DNA from: Isoetes taiwanensis
Taxonomy: Eukaryota; Streptophyta; Lycopodiopsida; Isoetales; Isoetaceae
Length of the DNA stretch: 64,000 bases
Assembly: GCA_021234155.1 (NCBI GenBank)
Contig: JAJEKV010000039.1
Coordinates: 10,119,077 to 10,183,076 of the forward strand
Direction: 5' to 3'
Part shown: positions 31,456 through 42,109 of the stretch, piece after piece
How positions within the stretch are numbered: the first letter of the stretch is position 1
How the letters are laid out: every line of letters begins with the position of its first letter
The notes under the pieces: model-generated
Told to the model about the DNA's origin: nothing
Database searches by the model: none
The model's input: only the letters and a program-made list of their open reading frames with translations
Position numbers and translations under genes: made by a program

Positions 31456-33226
31456 GGACAACAATCCTACTAGCCCATCAAACTATTTCAGTCAATCCAT
31501 CCATAGCTTTATCATTCCCTCATCATGACTGAGCCAATCAAAGACAGGGTACATCAAACCCAGACCAGTATTTCTAATAAGCAATTAAGACTATTTGTCT
31601 TTAAACTTTAAGTACACTTGGAAGACTCTAACTCCTTTTATCTTTATATTTTGTAACACTGCATGTTTACATGTATACATCTGCTTGTCATGCACAGCTG
31701 CCTGCATTACACTTATACATAAATATATCACTCTCCAATATATTTCCAATATCGACACTTAAGACGTCAATTAAGAAGACATTTTGTAACCATGCATATT
31801 TGCATCTGCATGCAATATAATGCTGCATGCATTACACTTGTACCCAATTACACCATTCCCTAGTTCTAGAATACTTTAATCCTTATTCATGCAATTGCAC
31901 TACATCTGCATGTCATTATAATTTGCCTGTGCATCATTTGATATCTTAGTCCAGCTTGGATTCTTTATTCCTAACTACATGGTCATTATTAAACCGTCCT
32001 ATTCACTTGTGCATTTACCATTCTTAACCATATTAATCAATGGCTGTCATTTTGTCCCTGTATTCATTTACCTGGAACTTGACCTTATACCACAGATTTT
32101 ACACCATGGTCATCATGTTATACTATTACTACAATGGTTATATTCAGCGTCATAACTTATTGACCTTCATTATTTTTTATAAAGGAAACAAAAGACCAGC
32201 AATATAACTCCATATTTCTGGCTTACTATATTGTTTATACCAACAAAGGTTTATTTTGAACAGCCTATTTTCCTGTAATACGAAGTTCCTCTTTTCATTC
32301 ATATTACCCATGTACAGTTTTTTCAAAAACCATGAGCAAAATATAAGATCTTTCAACCAAGAAGTCATTTTATAATCTGGAACCTGTAAGTTCTTATGTG
32401 ACAGCACCATGCTTTAAGTTTAACACAAAATGCACTTTTCATATGCTAACCTTCTGGAGTAAAGTGTGCTTGTAGCTATAGAAAATATGTATCCAGCTAA
32501 GTATCTACTCATAGCAGATCATAATAAAAACATAAATACAGATACCACCGGATTTAAGCATTAAGGCCAGTCTTTGTTGACTCAGATTCTTCCAAAATCA
32601 ATGCTTGTAGCAGTAAACCATTTGGCCATATCATTCAGCAAACAACCTAGATCCATACATCCGTTTCGAGCCACTATACTTCATAACAGCAAAGCAAATA
32701 CATTGGGAGAAGAATCACCACGTACCTGCAGCCAAACATGTGTACATTAGCAGTAATCCCGGTAATGCAACAAGGGCCAAAAGGTACTTTGGGTGATTCT
32801 TGGCTCTTCGCCCTTCACCCAATGTACCCTTTGCTCTTGAAAAATAATTAGCCTACTAAGAACGTATAGAAATAGATAATAAGCTGTAACTTAGAGAACT
32901 AAGCTTTCTGTTATTACATAAAGGATATTCAGTATATCTGAAAGAAAAGTATCATTAGGCCATGGTATCGTATACTCCCTTTTAACCATCTAATGCAGCT
33001 GTGCAGTATTTTGCCAAATCTGGTCTGCAATACTATTTGAGAGCTTTTTTAGACTCACTTGCGTCCTTTCTAGCTCTGGTATGCAGCAGTATGTTAACAA
33101 ATCATATAGCAAGCTATCACCTTTTTATTAAAACAAAGGGGGAAAACAAAGATTAGTACATTAGGCTTACAGCCAGCCGAATACCAACCTGGCATAACCC
33201 AGACATGTGATCAGATATATTTTTAT
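31452..33226. other. Non-coding, AT-rich
   Basis: No gene or repeat recognised apart from a CTGCAG|GTACGT donor-like site near 32725 on the minus strand. Confidence 0.5.
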
Positions 33227-33235
33227 TCAAATAAC

Positions 33236-33556
33236 TACCTGTAGATCTTCATCTTCTGATTCTAACTCGTCCACTTGTGTCTCAGGGACATAATAATCAG
33301 CACTATTGTTGCCTTTGTAGTAGCCAGCTTGATTCCTACCGAATCCTCCACCTCTTTTAGCAGCAAAGCTGGTATTTCCTCCATCATAACTCCTTTTGGT
33401 ATCAAAACCTCTACCGCCACCTCTTCTATTCATGCTTAAATTTTGCAATCTTATAGTATCCCTACACCACAAAAGCTCACGCTCTTCCTCTGTTTTTTTC
33501 GTGAACTCTTCGTCTGAGCTATGGCTACCAGACGATCCATCCGAAAAATATCCCAT
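33236..33556 (-). CDS. First exon of an unidentified acidic/Gly-Arg-rich protein
   Basis: ATG at 33556 opens MGYFSDGSSGSHSSDEEFTK. The exon is acidic and Ser-rich, then has an RGG-like part (NRRGGGRGFDTKR, AKRGGGFGRNQ), and ends in an acidic DELESEDEDLQ at a consensus donor, CTACAG|GTAGTT, 33236/33235. RGG segments often bind RNA, but no domain identifies the protein. Downstream exons would lie on the minus strand below 33.2 kb; the candidates near 31 kb are unproven. The Ty3 element begins about 340 bp upstream of the start. Confidence 0.5.
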
Positions 33557-34057
33557 TTAATAAATCTAAGTATTTTTTTCAGTCATACCAGATCTAATAA
33601 AGTCTCGCGGCATGCCAATGCATGTTCCCAAGAAATCCGACCTGCTCCCAATATCCATACCCTAAATGGGTTCAATTACTGCCTTCGGCTGTGAACTATA
33701 CATCTAGAAAAGCTTTTTCTTAAAAAAAACCCTTAAGTTTTAGAGTCTAGTGAACCATATACACGGTCAACATTATACCAACCCGTATTCTTACATACAA
33801 ACAAGGGTATTACCTTCCTCCAGATATCATATACTAGTCCAAGGTCAAGTAATATGCTAAATTCTAACTACTAGTTAGATAAATGCCTATCATACAAAAG
33901 ATGGTCGTCACACGGATGCAAAAGGGTAGGTGCACAAGACAGGGTTTAAACTCGCAACCTTCTCATTGCGAGTCACACACCTTTGCCAAGTGCACTACCA
34001 ATATTTGTTAAAAACATTTCGTCATGTCTTTTTCATATGCAGGGCTGGTTCCAGGAG

Positions 34058-34075
34058 TTCTAAAATATTCTAGAA
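34058..34075 (+). promoter_or_regulatory. Heat-shock element in 5' LTR, one unit mutated
   Basis: TTCTAAAATATTCTAGAA: three of four alternating TTC/GAA units are intact; the second is AAA instead of GAA. It lies about 72 bp upstream of the TATA box. Confidence 0.65.
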
Positions 34076-34146
34076 CCTACATGCATGCGCGACACTTGGC
34101 ATGATCTCATCCATTGGAGTGGTGCGATCCTGACTGTTGGCCTAGA

Positions 34147-34154
34147 TATATAAG
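34147..34154 (+). promoter_or_regulatory. LTR TATA box
   Basis: TATATAAG, followed by the small palindrome GGAGGCACCTCC. The 3' LTR has TGTATAAG at the same place (44985-44992). Confidence 0.6.
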
Positions 34155-34348
34155 GAGGCACCTCCTTTTTGTCGAACCATTCCGGTTCAACGCCAGTCTT
34201 GAGCCTTCTAGGCATCTGTCTCGTGTTCCTGTTTGCCTTCAGGCCATTGTACTCTTGATTCCTGCTTATATATCATATTCTTTGCTGATCTTGGCATATT
34301 TCTTGCGTATTTTCCACGTATTTTCCTTGTTTTCAGGTTCATGACAAT

Positions 34349-34990
34349 TTGAATCGGAATCCCTTACCAGTTCTTGCTTGCTCTGACCTTAAGCATTTTT
34401 TTGCTCGTATTTGGCGATTTTATATCTATGGAGGAGGTTTCGACTCTATTACAGCAAGTCCAACAGCTTGTTCAAGTATGCCAGCAGTTCAGTTAGACAA
34501 TAAAGAGCTTAAGGAATGTGTTGCTTCACATGAATCTGCTTCTAGCTCTGGATTGAGGCTATCAGAGCCTAAGGTTAACCTGCCAGAGAAGTTTGATGGC
34601 ACTCGGTCCAAGCTCCGTGGTTTTTTGAATCAGATCAGACTTGTGATCCAGCTCCATCCTCATAGATATTCCATGGCCCAGGAATAAGTTGGGCTGATTG
34701 GTTCTCTCCTCACAGGGCCAGCCCTAAATTGGTTTGCTCCTTTATTGGAGAAAGGAGTCACAGAGTTGCAAGATTTTGCTGCTTTTACTGCAGAGCTCGA
34801 GGCATGCTTTGGAGACACTGATCGTCAGCGCACAGTAGCCACAAAACTTTGCAATCTAAGGCAAGGCTCTCGTCCAGCTTCAGTATATGCATCAGAATTT
34901 CGTCAAATTGCGGTAAATACTGTCTGGTATGATGTTGCACTTCGAGATTGTTTCCAAAGGGGATCTTGCATTTGATCAGCAATCATAGGC
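34349..34990 (+). pseudogene. Ty3 gag remnant
   Basis: The retrotransposon gag (capsid) domain is readable in two frames broken by a TAA at about 34685: PKVNLPEKFDGTRSKLRGFL, then WFAPLLEKG...FTAELEACFGDTDRQRTVATK. It ends at a stop near 34975. The zinc knuckle and everything downstream to RNase H are missing. Confidence 0.8.
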
Positions 34991-34999
34991 TATTATAGG

Positions 35000-36242
35000 G
35001 CCGGATCGGTTCCAGCTTATGGCCCTCACTTTATTCGAGAGGCCTCATGATACAACCTTGTTAGAGTCTGTTCGAGCATCCCTGCCCTCCAACCCAGTGG
35101 CCCAACATGTATTCTCACACCTTGGCTCTGCATCATTTTCTCAGCAAATGCAATCAGATTATGATTGGTTTGAGATTCGAGATGGACTTCTGTTCTATGA
35201 TGGGCTTCTGTATGTGCCAGATGGTGCTTCTAGGCTTCGGATTCTCTAGGCTTGCCATGATTCACCTATGGTTGGGCACTGTAGAGTAGCCAAGACTTTT
35301 GAACTTATTGGTCAAGAGTAGTGATGGCCTGGGCTTCGTTACTCTATCGAAGCTTTTATTCGATCCTGTAACAACTGTTGTCGAGCGAAGGTTCCAAGGC
35401 ATCTTCTTCGTGGCCTTCTCCAGCCACTGCCATTACCAGATGGACCTTGGAAGAGCATTTCTATAGACTGTATTCTGGAACTGCCATTCTCTCGGGGTTA
35501 TGATGCCATCATGGTTGCTGTTGAGTTTCTCTAAGATGGCTTTATTTTACTCCCTGCAACATCACTATCACCAGTGAGGGAACATCAGATCTTCTTCTTC
35601 GTGAAGTAGTCAGACTTCATGGCTTGCCCGATATTATCGTCAGCGATTGTGGACTGCAGTTTGTCGCATGTTTTTGGAAGCAACTTTTGGAGTTATTGCA
35701 TATCGACCGCTCACTGACATCTGGTCATCATCCAGAAAGTAATGGGCAGGTAGAGCGTACTAATCAGACTCTGGAGCAATATTTAAGGTGCTTTATCAGT
35801 TATCAGCAGGATGATTGCGTCGGTTATCTTCTATTAGCCGAGTTTGCCTATAATAACTCGGTACATGCTTCCACTGGCCAGACTCCATTCTTTCTGAACT
35901 CTGGTCAGCATCCTCGTTGGTCCCTTAGTGTCGCTGACTCTGTCAATCCTAGTGCCAAGTCTCGACTTGAAAAACTCCAGGCTCTTCAATCAGATCTTCA
36001 GCATCATCTTCATCAAGCACAGGGACGATATTGGCATTATGTCCATTTGCATCGGGAGGAAGCTCCTAAATTTCGTGTTGGTGACCTTGTCTGGCTTCTA
36101 CGTAGGGATCTCTCTACCTCACGTCCCTGCAACAAGCTTGACTATCATCGCCTTGGTCCTTACCAGATCATGTCTCAGATCAGCAATGTGGCATTCCGGC
36201 TCGAGCTCCCTCCAGTTGTTCGGCTCCATCTAGTATTTCATG
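35000..36242 (+). pseudogene. Ty3 integrase remnant, first part
   Basis: Integrases join element cDNA to host DNA. Readable with stops: an H2C2 zinc-binding domain (35240-35400), and the DDE core with IDCILELPFSRGYD, then PDIIVSDCGLQF (second Asp) and HPESNGQVERTNQTLEQYLR (catalytic Glu). After these come AEFAYNNSVHASTGQTPFF and the GPY/F region FRVGDLVWLL...LGPYQIM. At least four in-frame stops lie before 35624. The frame is interrupted at VFH (36242) by the hAT-like element. Confidence 0.85.
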
Positions 36243-36257
36243 CAGTGATGATTTTAG

Positions 36258-38599
36258 TGACCTTGTATAGCCTTCTGGTTATATTTATATTGGCGATTTT
36301 TTTAGGACTAATAAATTTTTACAAGGCGATACGTTTAACCCATTGCAAGGTTTATATAATGTATATCAAGGCATCTAACTTTGATGTACCATAAAATACA
36401 AATTAAAAGGTACCATAAAATACAAATTTAAAAGATGTGTTATTTCGAACACACCAAATGTAATAAAATTAACGTTATTTGAATTTATTAAATGTGAGTA
36501 CCAAACTAAAAGGCAAATTTCGAAGACATAACGTGGACTATCTAGACAAGGTGAACTCATTGAAGTATATCAAAACAGTTTCGAGTATACCCAGACAAGG
36601 TTTATTAAGTCTCCACAAAACAAATGTAACTATTTGATTTGATAAGAATACCTAGACAATGTTTTTAACCTATCATTTGAAATAAAATCATAGCAAAGCC
36701 CATGAACAGTGTTTTTGGCAGTGCCTCCACGTCCGTCTTGGAAAGCTTTACACGGCCGATTCATATCTCCTCCAAGGCTCAATAGAAGTCTTATAGCTCT
36801 ACTGATTTCACTGCTTCTTCAGAGAAAGTATTCTAGATTTCTTATGCAGCATGTGAAACAGAAATATGCATATGTTTTCGACCTGGTCCAAAGCAAATAT
36901 CCAAACTTAATAAATTCATTTTCAATACAGTATAAATATTTTGGACTTGGAAATATTGAACAATATTACTTCATGTTTTACAAAACCCACGACACTTAAA
37001 CTTACAGAAACACTTACAGGAGACACTTGCAGATAAAAACTCACCTTTATGCTTTCCAGTCTAATGATTTTGGAGGTTCTGGCATTGTAACTTCATCCAT
37101 ACAACCAACACATAACTAACATTAACGTTATTAACACAAACCATTGCATCTAACGCATTTAAATTAAAATCCCCCTGAAACCCCCTTTGGTTTGGGTGCA
37201 TATTCACACGGGGGGTTACTCCGGGCATCGAGAGCTGTCGGATGGGCATATTTGCCCTTTATTCCTTGATCTGGACCGTACATGGCGATCCTCGTTTGTG
37301 GGGTATAGCTGTACAAATTTTTGTATACTGTATATTGAGGTTTGCAAAAGACTATAAGGTTTGAGGGAATGTACTTAATGGTGTTAATTTTGTACATGTA
37401 TTGTAAGTTTTCGGGGGGCTCGCGCCCCACGAACCCCCGTGTGAATATGCACCCAAACCAAAGGGGGTTTCAGGGGGATTTTAATTTAAATGCGTTAGAT
37501 GCAATGGTTTGTGTTAATAACGTTAATGTTAGTTATGTGTTGGTTGTTATATTAAAAAAATTTTTGGCCCTTCGGGCCCTAACAAAACAAACCCCCCAAG
37601 ATTTGAGCCTGGGCTAGTCTGAAGAGTAATGCACATTCAGCGCCTTAGAAAAAGTATTGGATATAAACATGCCATTTGAATTATAATGATATTATAAAAA
37701 AAATTTAGAAATAAACATATAATTTGTAGCTTAGTAACGACTTTATAATACGGGATTTCAACTCATTATGCCCATGCATCTATATCTTTGCATCTATGTC
37801 TTTGCAGACGTATAAAATCGCACAACTGGACATTCTCACAAACACATTTCGTTTTAGTCTCAGTTCCTGCACTGCATTGCATACCAAGGGCCGCTTACCA
37901 CAAGTTGCATACTTTGGTAGAAAGCAAAAAGAATTAAAGACATCAAGACTTACCTACATTGATGGTAGCTATTTTATCGTTGTATAACACAATTCCACAA
38001 GAATACATTTGAGAGCATGATAGCTAGGGTATTTGAATATCCATATCTCACCTAACCTAAGGAGATTAGTCGTGGGCACATCAAAATGAGAGGCTCGCCA
38101 AGAGAAAAGCATGGCCTAACCAACTTAGAAAGAGCAACATTAAACAGAGAGTCAGCTACATCAGGGCAACTAAGGTAAACAATGTGGACCTCTTTATCTT
38201 TATGGCAGTTGGGCAGAATGAATAGAAAAAGATCTAAGGAACAAAGACACGGGATGCCCCGTTGATTTTTACATTGATGAGCTACCACAAATATCGTCTC
38301 CATTCTCGCTCCATGCGGATATCCTCTTTCCTAGAGTGATGCGTAAGATGCTTTTGTCACAAAACTCTTGATCATGTGCAAACACACCGGTGAGATCCGG
38401 ATATAATAGCATCCGGGTAAAATAGTTGGATAGTGTAGCATCCGGTAAAAGCAGTTCACGCCGCACCATGCTAAGAAAGCGTATTACCCTAATGAACGAA
38501 TTTATTCATTCTTCCATCCGCTCCCAAATTTGCCCCAAATCCAAGCAGCAGATTCAGCATCGGGCCTGTCTAATCATTCTGCCAGTAAGCAATGATGGT
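36258..38599. other. hAT interior, left non-coding part
   Basis: No gene recognised. Includes the inverted repeat at 37101-37547, a GGCCCTTCGGGCC hairpin near 37566, and a tRNA-like AAGGCGCTGAATGTGC...GGCTCAAATC segment on the minus strand (about 37597-37655). Confidence 0.5.
37101..37547. repeat. 117-bp inverted repeat with 213-bp spacer
   Basis: Arm 37101-37217 is the near-perfect reverse complement of 37431-37547; a run of six G's versus five C's is the visible difference. Arm sequence includes CCCCCTGAAACCCCCTTTGG. The spacer contains a second GGGGGGCTCGCGCCCC hairpin. It may be a foldback element or two copies of one insertion in opposite directions. Confidence 0.9.
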
Positions 38600-39020
38600 A
38601 CTATTGGGAATGGGCACATGCAATCTAGGTTGCCTTTCTGCAAATGTCCCCTGGCCTGCAAAATTATAACTTAACCAAAGTTCTTGCAGATCAATTGCAT
38701 AAAGGATAACATTATTACCCATGTAACAATGCTGCTATTTGGCAAAAAGTGCTCAGGACAATGAGGATCACACGCAGATATTGTTTCAAGAAGAACAATT
38801 CCGAAACTATATACGTCACTTTTCTCTGTCAATCGTTGCTGCATATAATACCTGCATTAAGAGAGGTCATTTCAGAATGGAGCAAGCTTACGATGTCTTG
38901 AACCAACCAGAAAGTATAGGGTAGTACTCAGGATCAAGGTAACCAAAGGTCCCCTTCACTGTCATGGAAACAGAGCTTGACCCATCTTCTGATTTTTGCA
39001 GCTCAGGTTCAACTTTAGGT
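38600..39020 (-). pseudogene. Receptor-like kinase fragment, three exons
   Basis: Plant receptor-like kinases phosphorylate Ser/Thr after ligand sensing at the plasma membrane. Exon a (about 39000-38928) reads SVSMTVKGTFGYLDPE, the activation-segment end. A 76-bp intron (38852-38927, GTACTA...ATGCAG) joins in phase 2 to exon b (38719-38851): YYMQQRLTEKSDVYSFGIVL, subdomains VIII-IX, ending CW-like at TGG|GTAATA. A 63-bp intron leads to exon c from 38655: ARGHLQKGNLDC, after which the frame decays. Only the activation loop to subdomain X region is present; no ATP site or catalytic loop. It lies inside the hAT-like element, so capture or an earlier insertion is implied. Confidence 0.8.
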
Positions 39021-39526
39021 TCGGGTCCTGGTTAGCATCTTCTGATTTTTGCAGCAAAAGATCCAGCCACTGAATCCATGAATCAGAAACCAAGCAAAGC
39101 TAAACCTTATCTGCCATAGCCGAAAACAGAAGTAAAAAACCCAGCAAAATCTTTACCTTATCTGCTATAGCCGGATTTGTGCCGGGATTTCCGGCTGTAG
39201 GCTGCTCAAACAAAGTCTTGTTAACTTTTGCCTTGCCAAGCCGTGAGAGAAGAACGATCCGTGAGAGAAGAACAATTAAATAACCCTAAAATACCTTTGT
39301 TCGAATAATAACCCTAAAATACCTTTGTTCGATGTTTGCATGCTTGAATTGTGATATTTATAGAAATCATAGGCATAACCATTGAATAATACCACCAAAA
39401 TTAATGTGAAGGTATGTGCACTCTAGATGTACCGATTAGTACATCTCACGAAATACAGTCATCAAATCATATAAAAACCTTAGTAAAAAGTGTATAAAAA
39501 TACAAAAGAAACCCCCTGTTATTATG

Positions 39527-40207
39527 CTACATATTACCTCTTCGTTCTTTCTGAGAACTCCATATTGCCAATGCACGTTCATATAGAAATTGTTCAATTC
39601 CGTACTTGCACCCATATGCACCCAAATTTTTTGTTAATTTGTTGCGCAGCTTGTTTTTCAAAACTCCCATAATGTTGAAGGTCCTCTCGTCTTCCACAGA
39701 CCCTAGGATCATTGTTTGACATAGATCTACAAGTGTAAAATATTCTGACATGTGTTCACGAAGCACTTGACTGTAACCACGCAAGTTCCAGAGCTTTGTA
39801 ATGCAGCCAAATTTAACAATGTCCTTATCAGTAAATTGACCAGCATGTGACCACATAGTTGAACCAAAGGTTTGTGATTGTGCTAATAATTTCTCTTCAT
39901 CCAATATGCCTTGTACCTGAATACCAGTCAATGGTCTGGAACGTGCAAAATGGGCTAGCAATATATGCAACCATCGTTTAAACTCAGATTTTACCTTCTC
40001 AATTATTTGAGAATTCATCCAGAATTGTGGATACACAATTGACATTGCTTCTAGTAGCTCATCGTTCGGAAAACACTCACGAATCTGTTTTGCCAACGCT
40101 TTTGCAACTTCAGCCAAGTTCTTTCATACCTTTGATACGATAGCTTCAAAATCAGATCTCTTAACACCCGTTCTACATGGAAGACTCCTAAGTTTAGTCA
40201 TATACAT
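39527..40207 (-). pseudogene. hAT-like transposase, C-terminal exon
   Basis: The exon begins after TTATTCAACAG (first base 40207) with MYMTKLRSLPCRTGVKR, meets a TGA where Trp is expected (KV*KNLAEVAKALAK), then stays open to 39527. It contains SVEDERTFNIMGVLKNKLRN, the C-terminal hAT dimerisation-type block of DUF4371-group transposases. Confidence 0.75.
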
Positions 40208-40610
40208 CTGTTGAATAATAAAAACATTAAGATATAGTAATAATTCAAAATTAGAATAGCAATTCTTACCTTCACAAGTCTTGAATGCACCTTAATACAA
40301 AGCAATCCCTTGCAGTTGTATGTAAGAAAGCTTGTATTGTTTTTCCCTTCTATTTAAATCAACTTATGCCAAGTGGGAGACTTATCCTTATTATATGACA
40401 CACTCGAAGTACATGTGTACAAACAATCTAGAGCTGTGCAAACCAATTTTTGAACCCTAGAATATTCAGAAATATATAAAGTTCTAGATTGTGCCAACTT
40501 TGATAATATGCTCATTTCTTTCAACATTGATAACAGCCCTATTAGATATGGTAACTAATAGCAACAATAGCAGCATGGAATCAAAAGCAATGTAATGGCA
40601 CTTTACTAAC

Positions 40611-40840
40611 CTGCTAATGTCAATAAAGTTTCGATGTCGGTGAGTTCTTCGAGAAATTGTAACGCTTTCTCTCCCTCTTTTCTTGTGGATGCTAACTTGT
40701 CTACTAGAGCAATAAGAGCTTCATATTCATTGAAAAGCAACTTTACTGGAGAACTTAGTGAAATCCATCTTGTCATCACATTTTTTAGCATTTTGTTTCC
40801 TTTGGTCAGCCCCATGGCCATCTCCTTAAACTTCTTAAGT
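40611..40840 (-). pseudogene. hAT-like transposase, middle exon
   Basis: Bounded by acceptor TTTACAG (40841) and donor GCAG|GTTAGT (40611/40610). It reads KFKEMAMGLTKGNKMLKNVM and TRWISLSSPVKLLFNEYEAL, the stretch that follows the catalytic region in these transposases. The frame fits the previous exon best if the acceptor is the AG a few bases inside, at CTTAAG. Confidence 0.7.
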
Positions 40841-41103
40841 CTGTAAACAAAATGCCGAATGTTATAACAGCTCAAAACTAAACACAGCAATCAGCTTATT
40901 TTCTTGCACAACAACACGCGCATCTACAACCTATCTTTCCATCGCATACATTTGAATACCATGAACAATTAAGTTAGAAATCCGAAATTAACTAAAATCT
41001 GAAATTTGAAAATTAACTGAAATATGAAATTAAGTAATTAACAATTAACACACAATATCAGAAATAAGAAATGTATAAATTAAAGCAAGCATTCCAATCA
41101 TAC

Positions 41104-42095
41104 ATAACGCTTTCGGCTGCGACTAAAGAATGCATATGCGTCTGACACCAAAGTTTCCACCTTTTGAATGCATTGAAAGTCATCAACAATCTTGAATGCC
41201 AAATTAACCCTGTGCGCCATGCAATGAATACCAATCATATATGGTGTCAAAGCTGTTTGGATCCGTATACACAATCCCGTTCTACTGCCTTGCATAACTG
41301 AGGCCCCATCTACTCCAACACACACAAGTTTCGCTGCAATCTCACTTGGAGTTAATTGGAATGTTGTAAGTAAGGTTTCCTTCACAATTTCAAATACATT
41401 TTCTGTTGTTGCATCATTTTTCAGTTCTATAATTCCAGCAAACTCTGCTTGCCGGGTGTGGCCTTTCACATGGTAAACTGTCATGCAAATCCACGTAATA
41501 TTATCTTTTGAAGTACCTTCATCTAAAGAAAGTGCAAAGTAGTCACAATTTTTAACAATCTCATTCAGATCTTGCTTGATCACTTCATTCATTGCCTTTG
41601 CAAATTCCCAAGCACTTGTTCTTGACCAATGGGAATGCGAAAAGTTGAGATGCCTTGGAGTTTCACAAACTGTTTATGCTTTTCATAATCTGTCATAGGG
41701 CCTAGTTGCAAGATATGATAAACTGTTTGAAACTGCACAAGTTTCTTCTTGAGATGTCTATCCAACATTTTTTGCCACATGCTTGGAATTGAAGGTGCTC
41801 TACTTCTCATCTCTTCAGCCTTTAGATGCTCTTGGTATTCCTTAACATACCTCTTATGTTTGCAATTCTCGTTCCATTCAATCATACTAACTCCCTTCCC
41901 ATCAATAGTTTTCTTCATATACATCTTACCCATGTGTTTCTCAATCATGTCCACTTTTAATTGCAACAAACAAGGTTTTATTATCCTTCCAAGAACAAGG
42001 CACACAGCGAGCCCTTTTTGCTGGTCCCCCCTTAGGATCAAGTTCTTCTTCAATGTACAAGTATCTCTCAGCCCAATTAATCTTAAACCTTTGGC
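41104..42095 (-). pseudogene. hAT-like transposase, zinc finger and catalytic exon
   Basis: The exon starts after AATTTGCAG at 42095. In the best frame it opens with NWAERYLYIEEELDPKGGPA and CVPCSWKDNKTLF, a Cys-x2-Cys...His zinc-finger region (TTF/BED-like). Frameshifts follow near 41950 and 41660; reading resumes as HWSRTSAWEFAKAMNEVIKQ and SLDEGTSKDNITWICMTVYH (first catalytic Asp region), then VGVDGASVMQGSRTGLC and GIHCMAHRVNLAFKIV. It ends at donor GTTAT|GTATGA (41104/41103). At least two frameshifts make it inactive. Confidence 0.8.
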
Positions 42096-42109
42096 CTGCA
42101 AATTAGTAT

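Larger units (their letters stand above)
33892..34346 (+). repeat. 5' LTR, first ~49 bp missing or replaced
   Basis: Matches 44731-45195 from TACAAAAGATGGTCGTCACA to GGTTCATGACA. The 49 bases that begin the 3' LTR have no counterpart here. It carries a heat-shock element with one altered unit (34058-34075), an ATTGG box near 34113 and TATATAAG at 34147-34154. A tRNA-like segment lies on its minus strand at about 33940-34005. Confidence 0.85.

Noticed and set aside
33840-33892. 5' target duplication of the Ty3 element
   Set aside because: The 5' LTR start is missing or replaced, so no honest comparison with GTCAT after 45195 is possible.
34347-34370. Primer-binding site after the 5' LTR
   Set aside because: The bases after ATGACA do not match the common initiator-Met tRNA end or another tRNA I can name with confidence.
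37597-37655. tRNA gene on the minus strand
   Set aside because: A B-box-like GGCTCAAATC is present but no paired acceptor or anticodon arm; at most a SINE remnant.
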